A stretch of DNA of 64,000 bases, from positions 434,001-498,000 of the forward strand of contig JBPJFZ010000001.1 of the NCBI GenBank assembly GCA_051208035.1, read 5' to 3'. Positions 1-8,914 of the stretch are shown piece by piece. The DNA comes from JACKOB01 sp024234575. GTDB taxonomy: Bacteria; Pseudomonadota; Gammaproteobacteria; Pseudomonadales; Oleiphilaceae. Position 1 is the first letter of the stretch. Each line of letters starts with the position of its first letter. The notes under the pieces were generated by a model, which saw only the letters and a list, made by a program, of their open reading frames with translations, had not been told where the DNA came from and ran no database searches. A program made the position numbers and the translations under genes.

Positions 1-1
1 A

Positions 2-1891
2 GAGATTAAGAGCGGTAAACCAGGCATATTTGTCATTGCCGATTTAAATTTTGGCAAAGGAATCCGATTTCTAGACACATCCCTATTATGGAAAGTCTAT
101 TCATCCCAACACAACACAACACTGCACTATGTCGCATACGCTTCCAGCGCACTAACCCGTGAACAACTCCGCACCCTCGGTGAGTTAGCCGACAAAGACC
201 AGGAAATCATTAAAGACATCAGCAACTCCTACCCCCCCAACCAAATGGGTACCCACAGAATATGGCTACCCACCCATAGAATCGCCCTTACCTTGATTTT
301 TGGGGACATAAAAGACAGCCTTAATACAAATCATTTTCTTGCCGACTGCTGGTTTCTCAATTTTGTGGACTCATCACCAACTCTTTCAGATTTACCCAAT
401 GCATCAGTAAAATCACTTATTAGCACGTTTTACGAGCAAACAACATTCGTTTGTAAAGGCCACAACCATTATTTTAACGAGCAATTACAATCAATTGGAT
501 TTGATAACAACACTATTAAGAACGAACAATGCAGCGAAACCATCTCGGCCGGACAACACAAAGCAAACTCACCGTTCCATGGCTCCCTACTGCGAAGCCG
601 CTACCCGAGGTTTCCGGCTAACCGCCCCTGGTTCAACCGCTCGTCACCACCACGATTTAATCCAGAAGAACTGAATCAGGCTATTGTCATCGGTACAGGA
701 ATGGCGGGCGCATGGACTGCAAGGACGCTTGCTGAAAGGGGAATGAACGTTGTCGTTGTAGACAAGGCTGATGAAGTTGCGCCGGCCGCCTCGGGTAATC
801 CTGTTGGTGTGCTTTATGTCAAACCGGGAACCGAGTATACCAAGCCAACAAAACTAGCAATGATCGCCTGCACCAATGCCAATGCCCGAATGATGGCACT
901 AAAAGGCAATGTGGAGAAAATATATGATAATTGTGGCGTACTGCAATTACTAAACACAGACGCCGATCTTCAGTATGCCAAAAAACTCGTTAAACAAAGC
1001 AACTTTGCCGGCGATGTCGTTAAGTTTCTCACCAAAGAGGAAGCCAGCACATTAGCTAACGCGCCACTCGACGCACCTGCCCTCCTCTTTCTCAAATGCG
1101 GAAGAGTATTCCCAAGGCAACTTTGCACCGAGTTGCTGCGGCATCCGAAAATTGAAGTTCAACTTGGCTTCGAAGTACAAAACCTTGCTAAAAGCTCAGA
1201 GAATAATTTTTGGTACCTACAAAGTACGGATAAGAGCAGTTTATCGGCCCAAATCGTGGTCATCGCAGCAGCCATTGACACGCTAAAGCTTAACCAAACC
1301 TCACACCTTCCTTTAAAACCGATTCGTGGTCAGGTCACTATTTCTGAAAGTGACCCAACAAACAATTTGAACACGGTGCTATGTGGAGATGGTTATGTCG
1401 CGAAGACCTCCGACCAAAAGCTATGCTTTGGAGCATCTTTCGTACTAGGTGAAACCAACACTGATATAAATGAAACAGAAACTCTCGACAACATAGGCAA
1501 GCTAAGACACCTATCCGCAAGTCTACACAAAGGAGTGATAAGCCATCCAACAACCGAAATGGCTAATCGAGTATCAGTCAGAGCTACCACCCCCGACTAC
1601 ATGCCTCTAGTTGGCCCTGTGGCCGATGATGAAAAAATCAGGCAAGACTTCTTTCACTTGACGAAAGACTCCAACTATCGGTTTTCATCATTAGGTAGCT
1701 ATTACGATGGCTTATATGTCAATGTCGGTCACGGTTCAAAAGGTTTGACAACAAGTCCAATTTCGGCCGAAATTATATCGGACTATATTTTCAACGCCCC
1801 ATTTTCAATTGACAGAAGTATCATCGAAGCATTACATCCAACGAGGTTTACAATTAGAGCGCTTATTAAAAACAGAATAAAAAAGGAGTAA
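2..1891 (+). CDS. mnmC: MnmC, tRNA 5-methylaminomethyl-2-thiouridine bifunctional enzyme (5' end outside window; methyltransferase half degenerate)
   Basis: The reading frame is open from the first bases of the window, so the true start lies upstream; 629 residues are visible. The C-terminal part (from about visible residue 220) is the FAD-dependent oxidoreductase that turns cmnm5(s2)U34 of tRNA into nm5(s2)U34. It has the dinucleotide motif GTGMAG, the family block ASGNPVGVLY, VRATTPDYMPLVG, and GHGSKGL near the C-terminus. The N-terminal part aligns with the SAM-dependent methyltransferase half (LHYVAY, GTHRIWL, LIFGDIKDSL, ADCWFL), but its key positions are changed: the SAM loop is NFGKG instead of GFGTG, the acidic residue of the SFEK block is lost, and WFLDGFAPAKNP has become WFLNFVDSSPTL. 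Oxidase activity looks intact; methyl transfer is probably lost (inference). The downstream CBS gene starts 6 bases after the stop. Confidence 0.9.
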   Translation, partial: EIKSGKPGIFVIADLNFGKGIRFLDTSLLWKVYSSQHNTTLHYVAYASSALTREQLRTLGELADKDQEIIKDISNSYPPNQMGTHRIWLPTHRIALTLIFGDIKDSLNTNHFLADCWFLNFVDSSPTLSDLPNASVKSLISTFYEQTTFVCKGHNHYFNEQLQSIGFDNNTIKNEQCSETISAGQHKANSPFHGSLLRSRYPRFPANRPWFNRSSPPRFNPEELNQAIVIGTGMAGAWTARTLAERGMNVVVVDKADEVAPAASGNPVGVLYVKPGTEYTKPTKLAMIACTNANARMMALKGNVEKIYDNCGVLQLLNTDADLQYAKKLVKQSNFAGDVVKFLTKEEASTLANAPLDAPALLFLKCGRVFPRQLCTELLRHPKIEVQLGFEVQNLAKSSENNFWYLQSTDKSSLSAQIVVIAAAIDTLKLNQTSHLPLKPIRGQVTISESDPTNNLNTVLCGDGYVAKTSDQKLCFGASFVLGETNTDINETETLDNIGKLRHLSASLHKGVISHPTTEMANRVSVRATTPDYMPLVGPVADDEKIRQDFFHLTKDSNYRFSSLGSYYDGLYVNVGHGSKGLTTSPISAEIISDYIFNAPFSIDRSIIEALHPTRFTIRALIKNRIKKE

Positions 1892-1897
1892 TAGCTA

Positions 1898-2503
1898 ATG
1901 TTTTTTTTTGTTCATGACACAAATAACAGAATAAAAGCACCGGTCAAACCAAGTAAAACGATCAAACCTGTAGCTAAAACACCCGCTCCATTTTCAATTG
2001 AGGCGACTGCCACCCACTCACCATCAACAGCTGAAACGTATCCAAGCTCTCCTCGTATAGCCACAGGAAAGAATGAACCAGATCAAACAAAAGCTTACAA
2101 AAACGACAGCATTACTGCCTTTGACATCATGAGTAGTCCAATCATCAGTGCAGACATGTCTCTACCAATTGATCAAGTAGAATCATTAATGGATAGATAT
2201 GAAACAAATCACATTGTGATTACAAGTGAAGAAGGATATATCGAAGGCATTCTCACGAAAGAAAACCTTCTAAAAAAGAGATTGGACTCAAATATGAATG
2301 GAAGTACAAAGCAGAAATATTACAGCGAAATATACTCAACCCAGCCGCTTATACCAGCAGACGAGGTAGCTAAACTCATGCTAAGCCTAAAACTAGATGC
2401 GGTTTTGGTGATGGAAAACGATTATGCAATCGGAATCATCACCTTGACAAACTTTTTAGAAATGATCGCATTAAAAGAAAAAAACCTTGATCTGAGAGGC
2501 TAA
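1898..2503 (+). CDS. CBS-domain protein with a basic, proline-rich N-terminus
   Basis: The protein has 201 residues. Residues 1-70 are low-complexity and rich in Lys, Pro, Ser and Thr, probably disordered. Residues 75-195 hold a pair of CBS motifs, starting at AFDIMSSPIISADMSLPIDQ and again around IYSTQPLIPADEVAKLML. CBS pairs usually bind adenine nucleotides or act as regulatory modules; no catalytic domain is attached here. The start ATG follows AAGGAG, which lies in the last codons of mnmC, so the two genes are very likely co-transcribed and perhaps translationally coupled. Any link to tRNA modification is only suggested by this position. The ligand and partner are unknown. Confidence 0.75.
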   Translation: MFFFVHDTNNRIKAPVKPSKTIKPVAKTPAPFSIEATATHSPSTAETYPSSPRIATGKNEPDQTKAYKNDSITAFDIMSSPIISADMSLPIDQVESLMDRYETNHIVITSEEGYIEGILTKENLLKKRLDSNMNGSTKQKYYSEIYSTQPLIPADEVAKLMLSLKLDAVLVMENDYAIGIITLTNFLEMIALKEKNLDLRG

Positions 2504-2571
2504 ACCGCGCGACAAATTCACCTGGACCACAAAAAACTTAACTTAACCACTCACTAAGCCCAACATTTACA

Positions 2572-5337
2572 CTAGTGCACTAATTTAACACCTTCAGTAG
2601 AAAGCTTCGATGCTTTGAAATCAAAGCCTTCTCTCCACACGATAGATAGCTTGGCTGTATTTTCCAGCTCGACATCAACAGAAAAATCGTCGGCAGATGA
2701 CCCAAATTGGTAGATCCAAGCGATACTTTCGTCTGTATCTTCCTGACGTTTAAAGTTTGTTTTCATTACGAAGGCATCACTGCCACCGAGATTACTGCGC
2801 CCAATATTTAACTCGTCCTCAGACTCATTTAATAGAGTTCCTGTTGTTGAGCCTGCTAAATAATTCGCACCGTCACCAGCTACTGCACTGTTTACAAAGT
2901 CAAGGCCGTTATCTATCGATGCGACCTTCAAACTCTTTGACACAATATTCATTTCTACCCCAAACCGAACATGGCTGGTGACTATTGAATCAAAATCCTC
3001 TGGAGCAGAACCTGCATCAAGCTTTTCTTGTAGGCTATCCATACTATCAAATATTTCCTGATCACTAGCCACAGAAACCCAAAGACTACCGTTTCTTAAT
3101 AGTGTAGTGACTTGGTCATCACGAGCGGACCCAAATTGGTTTATCACACCTACAGTAGAGTTCCTCACATCAGCAGTTACCAGCACGCCATCCACACCAC
3201 CGAAAGAAAAATCTCCAAGAATACCCTCTGTTTGCCCCACAACACTAACCTGACCTGTTGTTGCTATAAGCGAAACTGCCTTTTCGGCACTGTCAGTGCC
3301 AATTACGTTAGTCCAATCGTTTAGAACTGAGCCTTCAGAATAAGAAACTTTGGCAACAAAGAGATCGCCATTTCCCTTGTGAACCTGATCCTGCCAAATA
3401 TCATTCTCACCCTCGACGATGGCACGCGACCAGTCACCAAAAGTTGTGCCCGCAATATAGAAATTACCTCCAGCTATCGCCAAAGAGGCAGGAATATCAT
3501 CTGAGGATGAGCCAATTTGAACATCCCACTCCAAACTGTACTCCTGCACATTCGAAACCCTGGAATACGTAGCTAAGTAAGCATCTTTACCGGAAAAGCC
3601 ATCGCCAATTCCTTTATCTGTTTCTAATAGAACAGAAACTGAATAAATTTTGTCATTAGTTTTATCATTATCGGCCAACGCTTCTTTGTCACTATTTACG
3701 GCTTCAAAATATGCAAGGCCTATTGGCCTAGACACCCCAGCCATCGGTAAAAGTGTAATATCCGGTTTGGTACTTATCCCAAACCTATTAAAGAACCTAA
3801 GAAACGGTATCCCACCCTCGGCTGCAGAACTACCTAATAAAACAAGATTTCCATCTGCATCTATAATCGAGTCCAAAACTACTTCATCGCCACTGGCAAC
3901 TACCACCTCATTAAGCCATTCATTAATTAAAATACTCAAAGTATTTAAACTTGGCCTAGCGGAGATGGTACCAAAATCATCACGAAATCCGAAAACAAGC
4001 TCATCATCTTTACCAATGTCATTGTCACCATCATTTAGGAGGCAAACACGGAACTCCCTCTTTGTTTGGTCTCCAGTAAAGTTAAGACTAAGCAGTTCAC
4101 TACTAGCGGTCGGAATAGGTTCTTCACCCCATCTTAGACACCCTGTTGCTTCATCAATGGTATCTTCCACAACGCGATCCGCCTCAACCCAAGTATAAAA
4201 AACAAAATCTCCCACATTTGCTTTTTCACTCGATTTTAAGCGTAAGAAGTTGACTATTACATCAAAGCTGACTGGAGTTGGCGAGCCGCCAATATTTTCC
4301 TTAAACCCTGGAATTTTATCTAATGAGGCGACAAATGTCCGTGTAGAACCTTCACTCATAGAAAATGGCCCGGTTTCCTCGAAGGAGACGGTTGGCTCGT
4401 TATCTCTAATCTGCACAAAGTCATTCTCTTGCGTCCCAATCGATGCAATCCCTTGAATTATCTCATCCAAATTTACAGAGAAAACTTCGGTAGCCTCAGC
4501 GACTAAATCTTCGTTAACGTAGGCCCGAATGAAACACTTCGTAACTCCTGGCTCAAAAGTCACAACACCGGGCTCATATAATTCATCAGGATTACGCAAA
4601 GCGTTATAAAACTTACTATTTTCTGCATTAACGTTATCGTAATCTATTATATAGTCATGATTTGCACGAGCGTGCTCTCTATTCTGGCGACTTTGCTCGC
4701 CTTCAGGATTGTCATCTTTATAAGCGGTACTAAAGCTATACCTAACTTTCACCACTTCAACAGAAGGACGCAGAAGGTTAACATCCAGAATTATTGGATA
4801 AAGCTTATAGTCGACGTTATCGACGGTAATAGTCCTAACAGACATATCAGGTAGTTGACATTCGCCACCGGTGCTTTGATTTTGCTCATCAACCTCTGTG
4901 GCCTTACCTTCTTCAACAACGGCAGGCGCGGTTACGCCAACGGTATTTTCTTTTACCTCTATAGGCCAGCTGTAACTGCCAAACCGGCCATTATCTGTCA
5001 CTGATAGCGTTATATTTTTACTGGTCGCTAAATCAGCAAGACCTTTTCTACCCCCTGTAATACCGGGTATACCTCTTGCTACGACACCAAACCGCGCAGT
5101 ATTTTCTATTGCTTCGAGTGATAGCCAATCAGGATGAAGAGACAATGAATAATTGTGAAGATTATCTCCTCCGGCAGACCCAAAATTGTACGAATATTCT
5201 ACCCCGAGATAAGCAACAGTAGATGGCTCGCCCAAAATCTCAACATTTTTTGTACTGGCTTCATTCGAGCAAGCAGATATGCCACCGATTAAAAGCAATA
5301 ACGTCAAGCCAACAACAATCCTATTCGTTTGCAACAT
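2572..5337 (-). CDS. Large lipoprotein with Calx-beta-like and beta-propeller-like repeats
   Basis: The start is uncertain: the frame runs up to 5394, but the ATG at 5337 gives a compact lipoprotein signal (MLQTNR, then a hydrophobic run ending in the lipobox ISAC). GGA lies 7 bases upstream of it. The mature protein would be lipidated on Cys and exported. After an Ig-like N-terminal stretch (ATLGVEYSYNF type; GSYSWPIEV), the middle carries Calx-beta-like segments, for example VTFEPGVTKCFIRAYVNED followed by a repeat around FSMSEGSTRTFVASLDK. The C-terminal half has repeated elements of the type SSDDIPASLAIAGGNFYIAGT and GSSADDFSVDVEL, resembling SBBP-type beta-propeller repeats. Such proteins are usually surface-exposed and may act in adhesion or calcium-dependent contacts; the function here is not known. 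It is convergent with the CBS gene and lies downstream of ligA. Confidence 0.7.
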   Translation of the reverse strand: MLQTNRIVVGLTLLLLIGGISACSNEASTKNVEILGEPSTVAYLGVEYSYNFGSAGGDNLHNYSLSLHPDWLSLEAIENTARFGVVARGIPGITGGRKGLADLATSKNITLSVTDNGRFGSYSWPIEVKENTVGVTAPAVVEEGKATEVDEQNQSTGGECQLPDMSVRTITVDNVDYKLYPIILDVNLLRPSVEVVKVRYSFSTAYKDDNPEGEQSRQNREHARANHDYIIDYDNVNAENSKFYNALRNPDELYEPGVVTFEPGVTKCFIRAYVNEDLVAEATEVFSVNLDEIIQGIASIGTQENDFVQIRDNEPTVSFEETGPFSMSEGSTRTFVASLDKIPGFKENIGGSPTPVSFDVIVNFLRLKSSEKANVGDFVFYTWVEADRVVEDTIDEATGCLRWGEEPIPTASSELLSLNFTGDQTKREFRVCLLNDGDNDIGKDDELVFGFRDDFGTISARPSLNTLSILINEWLNEVVVASGDEVVLDSIIDADGNLVLLGSSAAEGGIPFLRFFNRFGISTKPDITLLPMAGVSRPIGLAYFEAVNSDKEALADNDKTNDKIYSVSVLLETDKGIGDGFSGKDAYLATYSRVSNVQEYSLEWDVQIGSSSDDIPASLAIAGGNFYIAGTTFGDWSRAIVEGENDIWQDQVHKGNGDLFVAKVSYSEGSVLNDWTNVIGTDSAEKAVSLIATTGQVSVVGQTEGILGDFSFGGVDGVLVTADVRNSTVGVINQFGSARDDQVTTLLRNGSLWVSVASDQEIFDSMDSLQEKLDAGSAPEDFDSIVTSHVRFGVEMNIVSKSLKVASIDNGLDFVNSAVAGDGANYLAGSTTGTLLNESEDELNIGRSNLGGSDAFVMKTNFKRQEDTDESIAWIYQFGSSADDFSVDVELENTAKLSIVWREGFDFKASKLSTEGVKLVH

Positions 5338-5496
5338 TAATAATTCCATATACCTAGTTAAACGCTCGAAAAGCTTATTAAATAAAGCGGTCATCGGCTA
5401 GCTTAACTTGCCAGAAACGGATTCTGGTTCACACAATTACCAGCCAATAGAGCACACCCATGCACTTTAGCCGACAAAGAGCGCCGATAACTCGCT

Positions 5497-7497
5497 TTAA
5501 GCCAGTATTTTAATGAGGGCCTCTTCATCAAGTATGGGCACCCCCAACGATTCTGCTTTGGCAAGTTTAGAGCCCGCAGCCTCGCCGGCAAAGACCGCAG
5601 TAGTTTTGGTTGACACACTGCCACTGACTTTGGCCCCTTTTCCAATCAAGCGCTCTTTAGCTTCGTCTCTCGTCATGGTTACAAGCGTGCCGGTTAACAC
5701 GTACGTGTTACCTTGCAGTGACTTTACCGTGTCGTGCCGAGTTGTATCTGGCCAATAAATGCCGTTTTTCAGCAAGGCCGCTACCGTTTCCAAATTATGT
5801 GGCTGCTCAAAAAACATTTTAATGTGCCCTGCTACGACTGGGCCTACATCAGACACCTCAATAAGATCCTCATAGCTAGCACTGGATATTGCCTCCAAGG
5901 TACCAAAATGCGCAACTAATGCTCTGGCGGTTGCTTCGCCAACCTCTCTAATACCAAGCGCGTATACAAATTTTTCTAATGTTGTTTTTTTAGCTGACTG
6001 AATGGCATTAACGAGATTTTGGGCAGATTTCTCACCCATGCGTTCAAGTAATGCCAACTGATTTACCGTCAGTGAAAAAAGATCGCCAATCCCACCAATT
6101 AAACCTTCATCAACGAGCACCGATATAAGCTTCTCCCCAAGGCCTTCGATATCCAGCGCCTTACGAGACGCAAAATGACGTATTGCCTCCTTTCGCTGCG
6201 CTGGACAAAACAACCCTCCAGAGCAACGCGCCACGGCCTCTCCTTCTTGCTTTTCAATGGCAGAGTCACACACGGGGCATGTCAGCGGCGGTGTGATGGC
6301 TTTGGCGTTATCAGGCCTGCGTGCCAATACCACCGATACTACCTGAGGAATCACGTCGCCGGCTCTGCGCACAACAACCGAGTCACCATTCATCAAGCCA
6401 ATACGGGTAATTTCGTCCATATTATGGAGCGTTGCATTGCTAACCGTCACGCCTCCCACGAACACAGGTTTTAACCTCGCCACAGGCGTAATCGCCCCGG
6501 TTCTGCCTACCTGGAAATCGACCCCTAACAATTCTGTAATTTCTTCCTGGGCTGGAAACTTAAAAGCAATGGCCCACCTGGGTGCACGGGATACAAAACC
6601 TGCCTGACGCTGCAGTGTAAAACTATTCGCTTTATACACGATTCCATCAATTTCATAAGGAAGCTGATCTCTTTTAGATAGCAGACTATTAAAATAAGCC
6701 ATGCAGGCTGCGACACCGTCACAGACTTGCATCTCGGCATTAATACGAAAGCCCCAACGATTCAATGAATGCATGGCAGCATGCTGATTATCAGGCAGCG
6801 CGCCTTCTACCACACCCACAGAATAAGCACACATTTCGAGGTTTCTAGTGGCGGTAACTTTAGGGTTAAGTTGACGCAAGCTACCTGCCGCGGCATTTCG
6901 AGGGTTTGCAAAAGGTTTTTCATCTTGTGCGAGTGCTCGCGCATTTAATTCTTTGAACGATTTTTTCGGCATATAGATTTCGCCACGTACCTCTAGCTTT
7001 TCAGGCACATCTTCACCGATCAACTTCAATGGTACCGACTTTATCGTTCTGACATTAAGCGTAATGTCTTCTCCTACCCGACCATCTCCGCGCGTTGCAG
7101 CCCTCACCAACACCCCTTCTTGATAGAGTAAACTTACCGCTATGCCATCTAACTTTGGCTCGCAGCAATACTCAATACTGGGCACGTTAACCATCTCTCG
7201 CAGCCGTTTATCAAAGGCAGTGAAGTCTTCTTCAGAAAACGCATTATCCAGTGAAAGCATCGGTATCTCATGGGACACCTGAATAAAAGCATCAAGGGGC
7301 GAAGCGCCCACCCGCTGAGATGGGGACTCAGGAACAAGATATTGGGGGTATTCACTTTCGAGCTTAACCAAACGCTGCATTAAACGATCATATTCACTAT
7401 CGGGAACGACGGGATCATCCATTACATAATATTGATAGTTATGCTTTTCGATTGTGTTTCGCAGTTCAACTATTTCGTCAAGGACAGACGCTGACAT
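5497..7497 (-). CDS. ligA: NAD-dependent DNA ligase LigA
   Basis: Seals nicks in duplex DNA using NAD+, in Okazaki fragment joining and repair. The protein has 666 residues, normal for the family. The N-terminal Ia domain (YYVMDDPVVPDSEYDRLM) binds NMN. The adenylated lysine is about residue 115 in the motif EPKLDG. The OB fold follows, then a zinc finger with the spacing C-x2-C-x14-C-x5-C (CPVC...CSGGLFC), helix-hairpin-helix repeats (ALGIREVGEATA) and a C-terminal BRCT domain from about residue 595 (NTYVLTGTL). All domains are intact. It is followed in genome order by zipA and smc on the same strand, the arrangement known from Pseudomonas. Confidence 0.98.
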   Translation of the reverse strand: MSASVLDEIVELRNTIEKHNYQYYVMDDPVVPDSEYDRLMQRLVKLESEYPQYLVPESPSQRVGASPLDAFIQVSHEIPMLSLDNAFSEEDFTAFDKRLREMVNVPSIEYCCEPKLDGIAVSLLYQEGVLVRAATRGDGRVGEDITLNVRTIKSVPLKLIGEDVPEKLEVRGEIYMPKKSFKELNARALAQDEKPFANPRNAAAGSLRQLNPKVTATRNLEMCAYSVGVVEGALPDNQHAAMHSLNRWGFRINAEMQVCDGVAACMAYFNSLLSKRDQLPYEIDGIVYKANSFTLQRQAGFVSRAPRWAIAFKFPAQEEITELLGVDFQVGRTGAITPVARLKPVFVGGVTVSNATLHNMDEITRIGLMNGDSVVVRRAGDVIPQVVSVVLARRPDNAKAITPPLTCPVCDSAIEKQEGEAVARCSGGLFCPAQRKEAIRHFASRKALDIEGLGEKLISVLVDEGLIGGIGDLFSLTVNQLALLERMGEKSAQNLVNAIQSAKKTTLEKFVYALGIREVGEATARALVAHFGTLEAISSASYEDLIEVSDVGPVVAGHIKMFFEQPHNLETVAALLKNGIYWPDTTRHDTVKSLQGNTYVLTGTLVTMTRDEAKERLIGKGAKVSGSVSTKTTAVFAGEAAGSKLAKAESLGVPILDEEALIKILA

Positions 7498-7630
7498 CCC
7501 TAAAGACTCCCTCTACAAAAAGGCAAGCGCACAGACTTTAATTGGGGGACACCGCCATATCCCTTGAAGAACAACGGCGGTGTGTGAGGTAACAGCTTTT
7601 TCAGCCAATATTCATTGCTTTGACCGACAT

Positions 7631-8791
7631 CTATCGGCGAAAAGACAATTGCTTGCGCTCGAACTCACGAACTTTCTCGCGGAAATGTTCGATGGTTTGC
7701 GGCGTCATGATACTTCGTTTTTCGTCTTTTAATTCACCATCAAGATTACGCACTACGCACTGTGCGGTTTCAATCATATAATCAAACGCCTGCATGCTAT
7801 TTACCGGGCCAGGTAAACTTATAAAAAAGCTAATCCCTGGTGTTGTGATGGTATCCATAAGATCAAGATCAAAGAAGCCAGGTTCTACCGAGTTTGCAAC
7901 ACTAAATTGTATGGGGCTGGTATTGCTGACATCCTCGTGCCGGTGAAATATCGACATCTCACCATGTTCAAGGCCACAGGCTTCCAGGAGCTTACGCAAC
8001 GCCATACCATTAAACCCTTCACCTCTCTTGCTCATCACATGCACAACGATAACTTCTGAAGGCCCTTTGCGAACGGGTTCTGGCGCGGCCTTTTCAGGTT
8101 TGTTCCAGCCTGCAAAAGCCTTGCTGCCAAAAATATTGCCGAATTTTTTGGTTTTAGTCGTCGGCTCTGAATGAGACGGCTGCTGTTCGGCGGCAATATT
8201 TGATTTTTTCGGCCCAGCTTCTTTAACAGGGGCAGACGTTGCTATTTCACCAGCTCCAGCAGTTTCAACAGAGGTTACTTCCGTTTCAATAAAGGTGTCG
8301 TCCCAATCGGGCTCAGCACTGCTCCCCCATGCTGTTTCTGGCTCTGGCCCTTCAGCTTCACCATGCCAGTCGGCACTGGTATCATCTAAATCTGATGCGC
8401 TGTAGGCACCACCAATATCGTCGTGCTCAATGTCATTCGGGAGATGTTGCTTGTAGTCATCTTCTGGCGTTGTTTCAATATCAACCAGCACTGGCACGTC
8501 TGAGTCACTAATCGCCGCGCTTGCCTCTTTGGACTTGTTTTTAGAGGGATAGATTGCGGGCTTATCAAGATCTGGCGACTTTGCCGGCCTGATAACGCGA
8601 GCACCGCCATTAGGGAGTTCAGAACTGAAGCCATTATCGAGGGGAGTGTTTTCGATACCTCCCCCCATTCCCAGTGACATTTCCATCGAGTCCCTTCGGG
8701 CCCTGCGCACTCGCCTGTAGCCATCAACCAAAATACCGAGGATGATCACAAGCCCTGCTATAATCAACCATTCTCGTAAATTCATTTCCAT
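7631..8791 (-). CDS. zipA: Cell division protein ZipA
   Basis: Essential division protein that anchors FtsZ to the inner membrane. The 386-residue protein begins with a single N-terminal membrane segment (LREWLIIAGLVIILGILVDG) typical of ZipA, followed by basic residues (RRVRRARR). A long acidic and proline/alanine-rich linker spans about residues 40-245. The C-terminal FtsZ-binding domain starts near VIVVHVMSKRGEGFNG and includes the conserved stretch GISFFISLPGP. It lies between smc and ligA on the same strand; the 133-base gap to ligA contains no gene. A second in-frame ATG six bases after the first could also serve as start. Confidence 0.96.
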   Translation of the reverse strand: MEMNLREWLIIAGLVIILGILVDGYRRVRRARRDSMEMSLGMGGGIENTPLDNGFSSELPNGGARVIRPAKSPDLDKPAIYPSKNKSKEASAAISDSDVPVLVDIETTPEDDYKQHLPNDIEHDDIGGAYSASDLDDTSADWHGEAEGPEPETAWGSSAEPDWDDTFIETEVTSVETAGAGEIATSAPVKEAGPKKSNIAAEQQPSHSEPTTKTKKFGNIFGSKAFAGWNKPEKAAPEPVRKGPSEVIVVHVMSKRGEGFNGMALRKLLEACGLEHGEMSIFHRHEDVSNTSPIQFSVANSVEPGFFDLDLMDTITTPGISFFISLPGPVNSMQAFDYMIETAQCVVRNLDGELKDEKRSIMTPQTIEHFREKVREFERKQLSFRR

Positions 8792-8914
8792 AGAGTCAGA
8801 CCTGATGGGGATAAATGAGTTAATGTCTTATTTATAGGGCAAATAATGTATTCAATGAAAGCGAAAATAGCAATCTTTACGCCCTAAGAGAGCCTATTCA
8901 TTGTTGGCTTTCCT

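Noticed and set aside
3650..4198. 182-residue open frame on the + strand inside the lipoprotein gene
   Set aside because: Antisense shadow of the lipoprotein; no family features, Ser-rich from codon mirror.
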